Assembly (NCBI GenBank): GCA_019055375.1
Contig: JAHQIW010000777.1
Location: 1 to 64,000 of the forward strand
From: Parelaphostrongylus tenuis
Lineage: Eukaryota > Nematoda > Chromadorea > Rhabditida > Metastrongylidae
Length of the DNA stretch: 64,000 bases
Direction: 5' to 3'
Part shown: positions 23,441 through 34,278 of the stretch, piece by piece
Numbering within the stretch: position 1 is the first letter of the stretch
Layout: every line of letters begins with the position of its first letter
The notes under the pieces: generated by a model
What the model was told of the DNA's origin: nothing
The model's database searches: none
The model's input: only the letters and a program-made list of their open reading frames with translations
Made by a program: the position numbers and the translations under genes

Positions 23441-24335
23441 GAATTTTTGACGATTCGATGAGATTGTTGAAAATGTGACAGAACGGACGATGTTCAAAAG
23501 GTAAGTTTCTAACACACAAGGATAACCACCCACCATTTTATGGATCAGCACACAAACAATAAAATTTTATTATTGCTTAATGCAAGTGGCATATATGCGC
23601 AATATTCGGTCTTCGAGGCAGTGTGTCAACTACCTTATTTTGAGTATGTGGAACCGGCCTGTGTTGCATTGGTATTTTGCGATAGTTCCATGTGAATAGC
23701 TCTATTTAATAGAGGTTCGACGGAAAGAAAATGCAGAAAATGCAATTTTTTGTCGGTTTTGTTGTTGTGTTCTTCTAAAGAATGTGCCGTTTGGAGTCCA
23801 TTGATTCACGTCAAACAAATTATTTACATGAACACTGCCTTGACTTCGTAGGTGGCTAATATGCCTACCAAATTTGTCAAGCGGACCGCTTTTTATTTAT
23901 GCATCAAGTGACGCTTATACTATAGTGCTCTAGAAAGTAATCATAGAATTCCTTTGAGGCAGTCGTTCGACGAGTTTTCACTTTCTCCTTTGCTATAATA
24001 AGCTTCATAGGGATTATGAAGATGTGGTCTTTAAGACAGAAGAGCGTGCTGATTCTTTTTGGCACTGAGTGGCCTGAAATCTAAGACTGCGCAGTTATAT
24101 AAAAGAGCAATCGATTATCTCTCTTCGTAGCAACTCTCCAGCTGTGAAGAAGGTTTGCCTACAGCCAAAAATGGTATGATTAGAGTTGTGTGTATTCGAT
24201 TACTGTTTCATAGAATGAGAGGCTCATCAAAGTGCCTACACACTTATTACTCATTTTGCCTTCTTGCTATATTATTGATTTTCTGTTTTTTATATTAATA
24301 ATTAGCGTAGGAAGAGTGGTGTCAAAACCAAATTT

Positions 24336-24440
24336 GGCGTCGGTAGCGCAAAGGTTCAGCACGCGCCACCGGATAGGGTGAAGCGTGCATTCGAACCTAG
24401 CTGACGTTAATGGTTTTACACATCACTCTTTATCATTGGG
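24336..24440 (+). repeat. tRNA-derived SINE (family GCGCYGGTAG), duplication copy 1
   Basis: Contains a Pol III A-box-like CGGTAGCGCAAAGGTT and a B-box-like GCATTCGAACC, followed by the family tail CTGACGTTAA and ACATCACTCTTT. It aligns with 57608-57715, 46321-46430 and 27808-27905. There is no acceptor stem pairing, so it is not a functional tRNA gene. Confidence 0.6.
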
Positions 24441-26403
24441 TCAATTATTTTCTTTTATTTTGTTCGTAATCCGAAGGTAAATTTTCTTTTATTCAGAAAA
24501 GCATGACAATATTTTGACACTTCATATGTGAGTAATGGGATCCCATTCAACGCTTTAGGAGTTGCACATCACTCAACAATATTGGATAAATATTTTTATT
24601 ACCATACCATAGCTGAGAGAGGATAACAAAAAGAACTCAAGATGATAATACTTTATTACATCGTTCTAAGATATGTAAGATGGTACTGGTGCATGCGCAC
24701 AATTTGTGCAATTAAAGCTTAACTGATCAAACATTTATACCAAAATTTATAACATAAATAACAGATCCGAGGTAGGAGATTACATTTTGTGCCAGTTTTA
24801 GAAAATCGCTTTCTTTTAAAGTTGACAACTTTTCTTCCTTGCCAAGAACAGTAAAATATTTAGAGTTGGATGCGGTGGCTTGCTTTTGCGCAAAATTTAA
24901 AGCAATAGAGGCATTAGTGTGTTAAAACCCTTCAGTTTGCTTCATCGGATTCTATTTCGTTTACTCGCATTGATCAACTCTCAAATCTAACGTTAAGAGT
25001 TAGTTTTCTGGAAATGCGAGTTAAAATCGATTATTTTTGCCGACATGAAAAGCTCAGATACACACTCATTCTGAGCATTCCGGTCAAATCTGTAGACCTC
25101 AATGTGAAACTCATCAGGCTTTCTCCTCAGTTTTATTTATGCTATAGATTTTTCAGTTATTAACTTGAGCCTATGGTCTTTTCAGCAGAATTACTCCAAG
25201 CTCTCTTGTAACACTTCAACTTCATTCCTCACTTGGTGGATTGAAATAGAGGTAAGCCACTGAGAGATAAAGTCTGAGATTGCTTTGGCGCCCAGTCGTA
25301 GCGAATATCCAATGGGTTTCTATAAGCGGGTCAATGGGCTTTGTACACACAAGAAAGGTGATTGAATGTGGAACTGAATGCTCTACTTCGGTGGCGGATC
25401 GAGCATGGCTCATTGTAAAGCTCCACTACATGATGGACACCTCCACTCCACTACAACACAGGCCTTAACTCGACGGCAACTCAGCACCCACCGCCAAAGG
25501 TTCGACCACCTCAATGGTGAAAATGCATAAATGATAACTATGGGTCATTAAATTTTGACGTGGCGGATGCTTGACACGCGGAGCTTTCTCCGTAAAACTA
25601 CCAAGAACCCAACTGAAACATTTGTATTATAATTCCTAAATGGTCGACGCTATTGCCATGGCAGTCAAGAACTGGAAAAGTGAAAAACAGCAACAAAATT
25701 GTGCGAGAGTTGCCATACTGCCAAACCTTTCTCTTGTGTAGTGACAAAGGATGTTAGCTTAGGAACACCAAAAGAGAGAAGCTCAAGGATAACAAATTTT
25801 AACAAATCAAACTAATTCTAAGATTAGACGCAATTTCACTACACTTCAAACAAACAAGCTTTCCATCTGCTTCCCTGGGATCAAGTTGTAGCAGTAATTT
25901 CAAAAACATATGATTTTGCCATAGCGTAGGATGAACTGACAGCATGGACAGATTCTTCACTTTTGTAGTTTTTACATTTGTGGGAACTACCTAAACACGC
26001 AATTTCATTTTTTGACAGTTCCCCTATTGCGTTCGCATAGAGCAAATCAAGTGCATCCAGAAAATTTTTGATATATCTACGATATACTATCACAGCATTT
26101 CGAGGCCTTCACGAATGTTCTTCAAATTTTGTTCACGCCGTCTTCCATGAGCACCAGAGCGATCCGTCAAGTTTGACATTGCCAGCGGGTACGAGATGAA
26201 ACATGATCTTCGCGTGATTCTAAAATGTCTAGCTGTCATGGAAGATTGAGGTTAGAAAAGGAATTGTGAAGAAAATGGAAAGCGTCATTTGCTTCAGAAG
26301 GACATGATCAGATAAGGATTGGTGTACACAAAGAGCGCTTGAACAATAGCACTTACTGAAACGTACATGACATACAAGATATAAGAAGTCGGACAAAATA
26401 AAT

Positions 26404-26530
26404 GAAATCTTCATAATATCTCACCAGAAATCTTTCAGGGAATATAGGTGGCACGGAGTGGCCAGAAATATGTGGGAAAGGTTGAGAACAGGTATACGAA
26501 GGAACCAACAAACAGCATTTTAAAGCAGAA
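26404..26530. repeat. Single copy of the 172-bp unit triplicated in copy 2
   Basis: This block, starting GAAATCTTCATAATATCTCACC shortened to its first 20 bases GAAATCTTCATAATATCTCA, aligns with the tandemly triplicated unit at 61696-62180. Here it occurs once, giving the pre-expansion state. Confidence 0.65.
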
Positions 26531-26559
26531 TCGCGGCCTACTACTTAATTAGAAGGATG

Positions 26560-26850
26560 AGCGAAAGTAACTATAAACCACGATAGCCTCGCCCCTTCCG
26601 TTTGGGACGATAACCCAGGCACCCAATCTCCCGGGTGCGTGGATCAGAGCAATTGAAGAGACAACAAGTGACATAGAGGGTGCTGTCCCGAATGCCTCTG
26701 CTTCTATGACCTGACATTACTTGTTGGTTCACGGCACTCTCAAAAAACTGTGAAGTAGCTTTTGGATTACAAACGAAGCGATTACTTGGAAGGCACCGTG
26801 GTCGAGTGGTTATGATGCTAGTCGCGGCGCGCAGGGCCGAGCTCCACATC
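26560..26850 (+). repeat. SINE-like block with Leu/Ser-type tRNA head, copy 1
   Basis: The sequence CCGTGGTCGAGTGGTTATGA (26797 onward) resembles the D-arm region of Leu or Ser tRNAs, followed by a GC-rich stretch GTCGCGGCGCGCAGGGCC. The adjoining 26571-26780 is conserved with 62240-62430. On the - strand both copies show a similar open frame (CCLFNCSDPR and CCLFGCSDPR), which I take as repeat sequence, not a gene. No intact B box. Confidence 0.4.
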
Positions 26851-27807
26851 ACCTCTCCCTCCCCAACACTCTGCGGTAGTCAACAATTAACACTCTATAA
26901 AACGCCATAGACAGCGATGTTCTTATATCTATCCCTATATCTATCCATATCCTATAATCCTAAGCTATCCTCAAGGTTTCAAGGAGAGTCGCTCAACAAC
27001 TGTTATAAAACGTCCAAGAGGAAGGCGTGAAACGAGCTAAATGCTAGAACTATTGTTGTTCGCACAGTGAAAAAGCACTGCGAAGACGGATCAATAAAAC
27101 GTCAAATTTCACTTGAAAGTAGCTATAATCTTCATAAGGTTCAAGCGATGAGAATTTTTTGGGCTCGACAAGAAATCTTTCTTTTTGCTCTTAAAGTGCT
27201 CTGTAGAAATTGTATACCTTAATTGCTACAACGCTGTAAGAAAGGCTTTCTGAAAGCAAGTACACTGTCAAATTCGTTCAAATCAGGTTTCAAATAGAGA
27301 CTAAAGATTTGAGAGAAAAATTGTCTAGTGATAAACGCCTCTAGACAACCGTGTAACAGCACAGGTAGGTGCCGTCTCGGGCAGGTTACCTTTATTTACT
27401 GCCCGGTAGTATGGGTTTAGTTCAATGCACACTACCATTCTATCCTAGTGCTTCAAACATTGTCACACTTGTCAGCCACGTAAATTTAGGACTAAGCGTG
27501 AGTAGAGTGCAATAGTGTCACTATTAGTGTTCATACTGTACAAAGTACAACTTCCCCTTGGTGCCGCCGAAATATGTCATCATCTGTCAAAGAAAATTCA
27601 ATGACATCGTCTCCACATCAAAGTAATAAATGCATACCTCATTTTCTTCATATGAAATATACGTCGCTTTCGGTGACGGAGTGTTGTTAACTTCCGCTGC
27701 GATCCCCAGACGACATCGAAAGTAAACATTGATAACGTTTTGTACACCAATTACAACCACATCAGAACACATACTATGTCAAGTGAGGAGGGCTGTTGAC
27801 AAAACAG

Positions 27808-27905
27808 GCATCGGTAGTGCAACGAACAAGAGCACACGCTCTTGTATGAGGTGAAATGCGGGTTCGAGTTCCAACTGACGCAAGAGTTTCGCACTTCACC
27901 CAATG
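27808..27905 (+). repeat. tRNA-derived SINE (family GCGCYGGTAG)
   Basis: A-box-like TCGGTAGTGCAACGAACAAG and B-box-like GGGTTCGAGTTCC followed by CAACTGACGCAAGAGTTT, the family's tail. Same family as 24336, 46321 and 57608. Confidence 0.6.
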
Positions 27906-28051
27906 TCATGAGGTATATGTGATATGTCAGTAGTAGCCGTCAAAGATCACTAAGAATGTGGATAATCTTGAGGCAAAATCAAATGGTTGTGTTTATATAC
28001 TTTATTTCCATCATGACTAACGTCTATTGCTTAGTTGCAGCGTGACTACGA

Positions 28052-28390
28052 TGAGTGAAAGTCGAGGAGTAAACAACGAAGAACGACAAGTTCGTAATTT
28101 GACGCTCTTTTTTTCAGTGACCACTTAAATGACTTAATGAGCACGTTATAAGAAACAGCGAGTCACCTGCTGAAAAGGATGTGTCTGAAGCACAGAATAC
28201 ATGCAACCGTCGAGATCAAATGCTATTGTTGAATGCTATGGAAATTGTAACATCAGTGAGACAAGAACGGCGATTGCAAGAGTTTCACTGTCAAGTGAAT
28301 GCCATATATAATTTCCTGCAGAAAAAAACAGTGCAACCTAAAGCTAATCCAATAGAAGACAGATTTTTGCCTATGCCCATTAAAGAGGGG
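28052..28390 (+). CDS. Candidate gene fragment, interrupted by a SINE
   Basis: A TTAGTTGCAG acceptor precedes a short frame starting ATG at 28051 (reads MSESRGVNNEERQ). After a strong TTTTTTTCAG acceptor at 28117 a second segment has one apparent frameshift near 28130, then reads LLLNAMEIVTSVRQERRLQE and NAIYNFLQKKTVQPKANPIE up to LPMPIKEG. At that point the SINE at 28390 begins, so the exon is cut. The two segments are only 28 bp apart, too short for an intron. The final LP-PIK pattern is faintly like DUF4806 proteins, but that is weak. Probably a broken gene. Confidence 0.35.
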
Positions 28391-28692
28391 AGCATATGGC
28401 ACAGTGATTAGAGGCGCCCTCCGTCGCACACAAGGTTAATGGTTCTATTTTGCGCTTATGGCTCACCAAGCTAGCAATCCCTGCGTGGTCGGTAAATTGG
28501 TAACAGACAGATCTCAGACTTGCCTGGGAGGGTAAGCGCACTGACTTGCTACAGCGAAAGGCCATGGCGAGTCATTGTAGAGGCCCAATATGCATTCAAT
28601 CACCTCAAAGATGTTGAAAATTGACGACGAATGCATGGCGCATCTCTCAGGGATGATCAACGCCCAGAGCTTTATCCTTTATCTTTTTATGT
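28390..28692 (+). repeat. tRNA-derived SINE (about 300 bp), copy A
   Basis: Head GCATATGGCACAGTGATTAG has a degenerate A box; a B-box-like GGTTAATGGTTCTA follows. The body contains GGTCGGTAAATTGGTA and CAGACTTGCCTGGGAGG, and the tail ends GAGCTTTATCCTTTATC. It aligns end to end with the - strand copy at 63250-63555, whose A and B boxes are much better kept (TGGCGCAGTGG and GGTTCGATCTC). Confidence 0.8.
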
Positions 28693-29400
28693 CCTGTAAT
28701 AAAGAAAAACTAACACTCGGATACTGGACTGCCACCAAAAGCGTTGCTGGCCCTCGAAGTGAGCGAAGTCATCTGGTGCGCGATGCAAATGGATTGCGAT
28801 TGAAGCGCGCCAGTCCAATCCAAGCGCGGTTCTTGCGTGGAAACTGTCTTCATAATGTCAATATCTAACAAAATTCTACATCTTCTTGAACGAGATAGAA
28901 AATGTGGCTTCTAAATTTAGACCAATTCAGCTTTGGACTGTTCACTCTATAACATGAAGCTTTTTCCTGCCTAGGAGGAAATCGAACGAGATACTATGTC
29001 TGTATTGCAAGTAACCTCCAGCGTTGCGCTTTACTTTTGCCCGATTTGATGTTTATACATGAAACAACAGATCTGATAATAAAATTAACAAATTGATTGG
29101 CTACTCAGATCTCCGTGATTGTAAACTGTCAAACTGCTCCGTTGCCTCTTGGCAATGTCTTCAGTAAATCTTTCGTATCAATTACTTCCCCTCACTCTAG
29201 CACATGAGCTCATTTATTTTTTAACTAGCAAAAGGCTTCGTGATGATAGCTCAAAGTGTCCCATTGTGGAAATCGGACATACTCACTTATATCTTTCCAG
29301 GAGCTGATGTGAGCTTATCACTTCAACATACTATCACATAAATCATTCAGCTGATTTGATTGTGACCTCTTAAAAGAATCGTTATGCTGGATAGCACATA

Positions 29401-29540
29401 TCTCATATATATGTACATATAATCACATATATATATGTGCATATATATATACACGTATTTACATATACATATATGTACATATATATATATGTATATATAT
29501 AATATATATATGTATATTTTATATATATATATATACTTAT
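29401..29540. repeat. TA-rich microsatellite
   Basis: Alternating AT with embedded GTACAT and GTGCAT variants. The duplicated counterpart is 63556-63662. It likely folds as a long hairpin. In copy 2 a SINE has inserted at its edge; here that site is empty. Confidence 0.85.
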
Positions 29541-29850
29541 TTGGATGAACGGACGGTCCGCTTCAAGAATTGTGAGAAACTCTGCACATTTTTAATTGTT
29601 TCTTATTTTCGCAATTGACGTCCATAATGGTAGATTGATTCGAGTATGGCGGGTGGCGAGAGTTCCACGTTGTGATTTGTAAATTATCGACACCCGCGAG
29701 TGCAGCTGATTAATTCTTCAAACGAAAACGTCTTCCCAACGTGATGGTAGTCATCCCTGAGGTCGTGTGTCAGTTCGTTTCGTCCATCGGTCGTCAGATC
29801 TTCTTACTACATAACCGACCCATCTGTTCCGCTGTTTATGTAGATTCTTC

Positions 29851-30002
29851 CTAATTGAAAAATTGAGATGAGTTTTGAAGACTATGATGCACAAGTCGGC
29901 TGCATAGTGTGAGTGTCAACTAAATCTTAGGAGAGATTATTTGTAGCCTATGTCTCTGATGCATCACAGAGCGCTAAGCGAACTGCCTAATCGAAAAGAT
30001 GA
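29851..30002. other. No recognised feature
   Basis: Short spacer between the end of detectable duplication homology and the inverted repeat at 30003. Confidence 0.3.
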
Positions 30003-30240
30003 GAGCGTGATTTTTGGTCCGTTTTCTGCTCGGTGGTTTCTGAAAGGCACGACTACGCCGCTCTCTCTCCTCTGTGAGGTTTCCTCTTTATGTAATTCTC
30101 CCTGCTCACTGAAAGCCTAAGGTACATGTAAAAGGTGGTCTCTGTAAGCGGAGAACCATCTACTATGAGTTGTCTCTCACCGCACCGTTGGTTTTTATTT
30201 TCTAGCCGATCCAGTGATTTATTTCATTTGATGTGGCGTG
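30003..30240 (+). repeat. Inverted repeat, left copy
   Basis: About 240 bp that reappears as its reverse complement at 33430-33675. Shared blocks include TGCTCGGTGGTTTCTGAAAG, TCTGTAAGCGGAGAACCATC and CTACTATGAGTTGTC. The pair encloses about 3.2 kb that includes hammerhead element C. I recognise no coding content, so it may be the ends of an unknown element or two dispersed copies. Confidence 0.75.
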
Positions 30241-30499
30241 TAAATCGTGCGTCCGCGCTCTTTTTAAGTAGGGGGATAAAGACATCTCTGAGAGGATTAC
30301 GTGACCATGGTATACGTGATAAAAAAGAATAAAAGTTGAAACGTAAGCGTCATAATTTCGCTTGCTCATTTATAATAACGGTACTTTTCGTTATCCGCAA
30401 CTTGTTTCAACCCCTCAGAAAAAACAGTATTCAGGATTTCTTGAAATTTCGTAATTGCTCGATAGCTCGGTTCAACGAAAATTGAAAAGTGCATGTTAA

Positions 30500-32560
30500 T
30501 TTCAAAATGGCTCCATGATTATGCTGAAACAGGAAAAATTAACTTTCGTTCCTCCCTCAAATTTTTCAGTAGGCAATGTGAGCTTTTCAGACTTTTGGTA
30601 ATTGATCGGTACATCAAACCTTAGAAATCTCAATAATGTAGATGCTATTTGATACGACAGCCTGCTCATGGAAGTAGCAACGTCTCCCTTCATCAGGTCA
30701 AGATTGTGCACTGTATATGCACACATTGTCATCCCATCTTGAAGCGCCTGATAGTTTAGATCTAGACTCAGAACAAAACTCAGGCATATCATCTGATTTC
30801 TCGATATTTGGTGTATACAACTAATCTTGTTATGCTGATGCATACCTGAACTTCTAGATAATGCTCGAAATGAAATTCTGATTCACCTAGTGATTGTGTC
30901 ACGTCTATCAACGTTCACATCTGCTGAAAAATCATTCATTGGGTAAGACTCATGATGTCTCGAAACAATCAATGTATAAAGTACATTAGTCCGAAAAAGT
31001 AACACAGACAGATAGACCCAATCGTCGCTAGACCTATAACCTCTGAAGAACGACGTGTACGAGCTGAGGTAAACTGTTGTTTGAAGCCCTTTCTCGCTGC
31101 ACACAAGCGTTCTCTCAGATTTGCCAACCATTAAAAAGCATAAACCTCTGCGATTTCAATGATCTGTTCGAACTTAGAAAAAGACTTTTTATTACGCTGC
31201 GGCAGGAAAAATAAGATTATGTTTCACACTCAATTTTCTTCCTTTATTCGGCTGGGGCTTCAATATCTCTCTCCACTAAAGCTATTTCTGTCATCATATA
31301 GCTCAGATCTCGAGCATCCTAATGACAAATATATTCTTTGAGTGGCTATCATAAGACGCTGTAAGAGAGAAAAGAAGACCACGTTCCACAACTATAGTGT
31401 TACCCCGCCGCTGGAACGTTATAAGTGGTTTATTGGTGATTATAGGTAGAGCTTATATGTCAGATGTATCTCACCGTTACATAAAGGATGGAATGCCACG
31501 AACGAGCCTTTCACAAAGGCTTTCTCTATTAAGAGTGATTACTCCTTTTAAAATCCTCCATTTTTCTGCAGTGATACCACGTTTTCTTGAAGAAGTAAAC
31601 AAACTTTTAACCCCCATTGTGCATCTGTATCGTCTGTCTTGCGTGGACGCAGCTTGAAAGCACATCTTCTACAACGAAACGTTTCCAATAGAGGTCTATG
31701 TGAAGGTATTTTTAATAGGTAGCTCGAGTAAGTGTAGGAAAAGCGCGCACTCATCATTGCGTATGATATGGCATTTCCCCCATCAGCACTAATGTTCCGA
31801 ACAAACATAATTCTCTCTCTTTTCAGACATTTTAGTAGGTATCCTAAATCAATATCCCAAATCCCGAAAATTTGAAAGGTGTACTTTATTTTTTGAATGG
31901 TCTCTATAGTACACTGTGGCAGGAAAAAGAATATATTATTCAACTCTTGAGCATCTTTCGTTGAGCAAAGCTTTTCCCTCAAAAAAATCCAGCAGTTTTT
32001 CGATAAAACAAATCTCGGCAAACTACATAGCATTCTTGGTTTTCCAAGAAATCTCTTTATTGCACTGCAACACTGAAATTAGGATTGCATTTCAGATGCG
32101 GATGTATACCTCCACCGGTATGTGGATAGATATTGCAGCAGCAACGTCAAGCCGTCACTGTCCAATAATCAGTCGATTGCTTAAATATCGAGAATATTAT
32201 TGATGATATCAATTACTTTTGAGAAAAAAATCTCTTTGCGAGCTGTAGCAGCAAGAAAAAACCTTGTTACACATCTGAATATTTTTCGCTAAAACAGCTT
32301 TTCTCCTAAGCTTTTCACACGCATTCGGCAGAGCAAATCTTAAAAATTTTAAGGATATGCTCAGCCTTTGAAAGAGGCTTCTTAGTACGTCGTTACAGCT
32401 AATGAAATATTGAATTTTACACACGGCGCGCACCGCGCCCACATGTAAATTGCGCTGGGCGACCGACACAGCGGCAAGTGCGAAAGTCAATAATCTTTTA
32501 GCTGTATAACACATTAGAACCTACCTTTCAAAAACCAAGCTTATCATTGGATTCGCTGAG
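30500..32560. repeat. Satellite-like repeat region, mostly - strand
   Basis: Several diverged units of the TTACAGCGTTATAAAA family, mainly in - orientation, with the associated GTGAAAC and AGATTTGAGC anchors weakly visible. The open frames that cross it (for example 31548-32033 on the - strand) are by-products of the repeat and have no domain. No exon was recognised. Confidence 0.4.
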
Positions 32561-32728
32561 TTTGTGCTACCGAATGGTGGCAGAAAGTCCGACTGAAAAC
32601 TTCTATTCAGCTATAATGCTTGAGTGTGAAAAGAAAATTGATACTTATACAGATCCTTTTATATTGAGCCTTTTATATTTTATTATTTGAGCCAACTTGT
32701 CATGTGGTCTGGTAAGGGCTCTTGTAGA

Positions 32729-32771
32729 GTCCGATACACGTATTTCGTCCTTACAGACTCGTCAGTCGAGC
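32729..32771 (-). ncRNA. Hammerhead ribozyme, C left arm
   Basis: On the - strand: CUGACGA (32759-32765), stem II GUC/GAC, GAAA (32743-32746), stem III UAC/GUG without a loop (32737-32742), then UA with cleavage predicted after it (between 32735 and 32734). Stem I is GCUCGA with UCGGAC, containing one mismatch and one G-U pair. The core is complete, so it may still cleave slowly. Confidence 0.75.
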
Positions 32772-33131
32772 AGAACATCGTCTTTCGATATCTTTATAGT
32801 CAGTTCCCTCGAGAGCTCCATTCCCTTATAGAGAGTCGTTGAAGACGAACGTTTTACACTCTATGTCAAGTGAAATTTTTACCTGACACAAAGTGGCACT
32901 CGGCTGCTCATTAGCTGGTATTTTTATCATATTATACCTTTATTTTGAGTGTATATTTATTTAATATAATATAAATACCAGCCTACGAGCAATCGAGTGC
33001 GAAAACACTTTGTGTTAGGTGAAAATTTCTCTTGACATAGAGTGTAAAACGTTCGTCTTAGACGACTCTCTATAAGGGAGTAGAGCACCCGAGAGAACTG
33101 GCTATAAAAATATTGAAAGACGATGGGTTCT

Positions 33132-33173
33132 GCCCGACTGACGATCTGTGAGGACGAAACACGTGTATCGGGC
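33132..33173 (+). ncRNA. Hammerhead ribozyme, C right arm
   Basis: Stem I GCCCGA/UCGGGC is perfect (33132-33137 with 33168-33173). CUGACGA (33138-33144), GAAA (33156-33159), stem III CAC/GUG and the GUA cleavage site (after A33167) are intact. The first base of stem II, the conserved G after CUGACGA, is missing, which breaks the G10.1-C11.1 pair and probably reduces activity. Confidence 0.75.
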
Positions 33174-33429
33174 TGTACAAGAGCCCTCACCAGACCACAT
33201 GACAAGTTGGCTCAAATAATAATGAAAGGATCCATTGAAATTTAAGCGTAGTCTTAATAAAGCACTCGAAACAAAGGTATAATATGATACTTATATGTTA
33301 GGCGGCGACAAATATTCAAGCCAATTTCATTTGCTGAACAGGAAATTTTTATAAGAGTATCTGTGCTTATTCGAAAGCTTAAATCTCTGCCTCTAGAAGA
33401 TTCAAGTATGCATCAGCATAACAAGATTA

Positions 33430-33675
33430 TGTCTCCCTAAGTCAAATGAAATAAACCACTCGATCGGCTAGAAAATAAAATCCAACGGTGCGGTGAGGGA
33501 CAACTCATAGTAGATGGTTTTCCGCTTACAGAAACCACCTTTTACGTGTACCTTAGGCGTTCAGTGAGCAGGGAGAATCACACAAAGAGGAAACTTCATG
33601 GAGGAAAAAGGGCGACGTGGTCGGGGCCTTTCAGAAGCCACCGAGCAGAAAACGGAAAAGCGTGAATTTCACGGT
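33430..33675 (-). repeat. Inverted repeat, right copy
   Basis: Reverse complement of 30003-30240 with moderate divergence and small indels. Shared blocks include GACAACTCATAGTAGATGGT and TTCAGTGAGCAGGGAGAAT. Confidence 0.75.
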
Positions 33676-34278
33676 TCTTTCCGTTTAACAGTGAAAGAGT
33701 GAGTGTTAGGTGCTCGTCTCAGAGGAGCTGTGCTATTGTGATGCAGATAGTCAACCAACCTGTCACGCGGTTTATCAATAAGTACAGCAAGAATAAAAAC
33801 AACCTAAAATAAACAATAACTATATATAATACATCAAAACCCGTCAACCACTGCAATTGACGGATCAACAATCATATCACGCAATGATCAATAAATCAGA
33901 GTTCGATTAGCAACAAATTCGTAACATGAATGATATGTCAACATGGTTAAACTCATGAGGAAGAAGAGCGAGAACTGATTGACAATACACGAGAAAGTAT
34001 TCTGCTTACATAAAGTGTTTGCAAACCTCAATCAGGAGACGGGGGCCTAGGGAGCTGTCATGGCTGACTCGGAAAGAAGAATCCTCGGGGTGATAAGCCG
34101 GGTCGATGGCGTGGGAGTATTATTGGCGTATAAGTCATATAAGTCTCACAATGTCTGTTTTAAATCGGCTTACGAGCTGGCTACCCATCCACCTGGGGTG
34201 AGTCGCCTATGACACCCACCACTGGGCTCGTCTCCGTGATATGGGTGTGCAATTACAATCCTTAGTGCAACATCGAGC

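Larger units (their letters stand above)
27120..28790. other. Segment present only in duplication copy 1
   Basis: About 1.7 kb without counterpart in copy 2, where sequence matching 27060 joins sequence matching 28790 at about 62720. It contains a tRNA-like SINE (27808-27905), a candidate coding segment (28052-28390) and a full SINE (28390-28692). It is either an insertion in copy 1 or a deletion in copy 2. Confidence 0.6.
18986..29850. repeat. Large duplication, copy 1
   Basis: This stretch is collinear with 51885-64000. Shared landmarks in the same order and orientation are: the first block (19050 and 51960), satellite-like units, the coiled-coil pseudogene (21.0-21.5 and 55.2-55.4 kb), RTE (21.6-23.0 and 55.6-57.0 kb), Merlin-like transposase (23.1-23.4 and 57.1-57.5 kb), a tRNA-like SINE (24.34 and 57.61 kb), a SINE-like block (26.6-27.0 and 62.2-62.6 kb) and the TA microsatellite (29.4 and 63.6 kb). 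The offset grows from about 33.0 to 34.1 kb because of private insertions. Divergence looks substantial, so the event is old. Confidence 0.8.
32650..33284. mobile_element. Hammerhead element C with 11-bp target duplication
   Basis: A 635-bp non-coding element flanked by TGATACTTATA (32639-32649 and 33285-33295). It consists of an antisense arm (about 32650-32965) and a sense arm (about 32966-33284) of the same roughly 320-nt unit as elements A and B, meeting near 32965. It inserted into a satellite-like repeat: joining the flanks restores the ACTTATATGTTAG block seen intact at 52500-52520. Each arm carries a hammerhead. No open reading frame. Confidence 0.85.

Noticed and set aside
24203..24210. 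CTGTTTCA, identical to the core of the nematode type 1 piRNA upstream motif
   Set aside because: An 8-mer is expected about once or twice in 64 kb on both strands, there is no cluster, and the duplicated counterpart near 57490 lacks it.
29401..29540. Possible CRISPR-like or regulatory palindrome array
   Set aside because: It is a simple TA microsatellite with no spacers.
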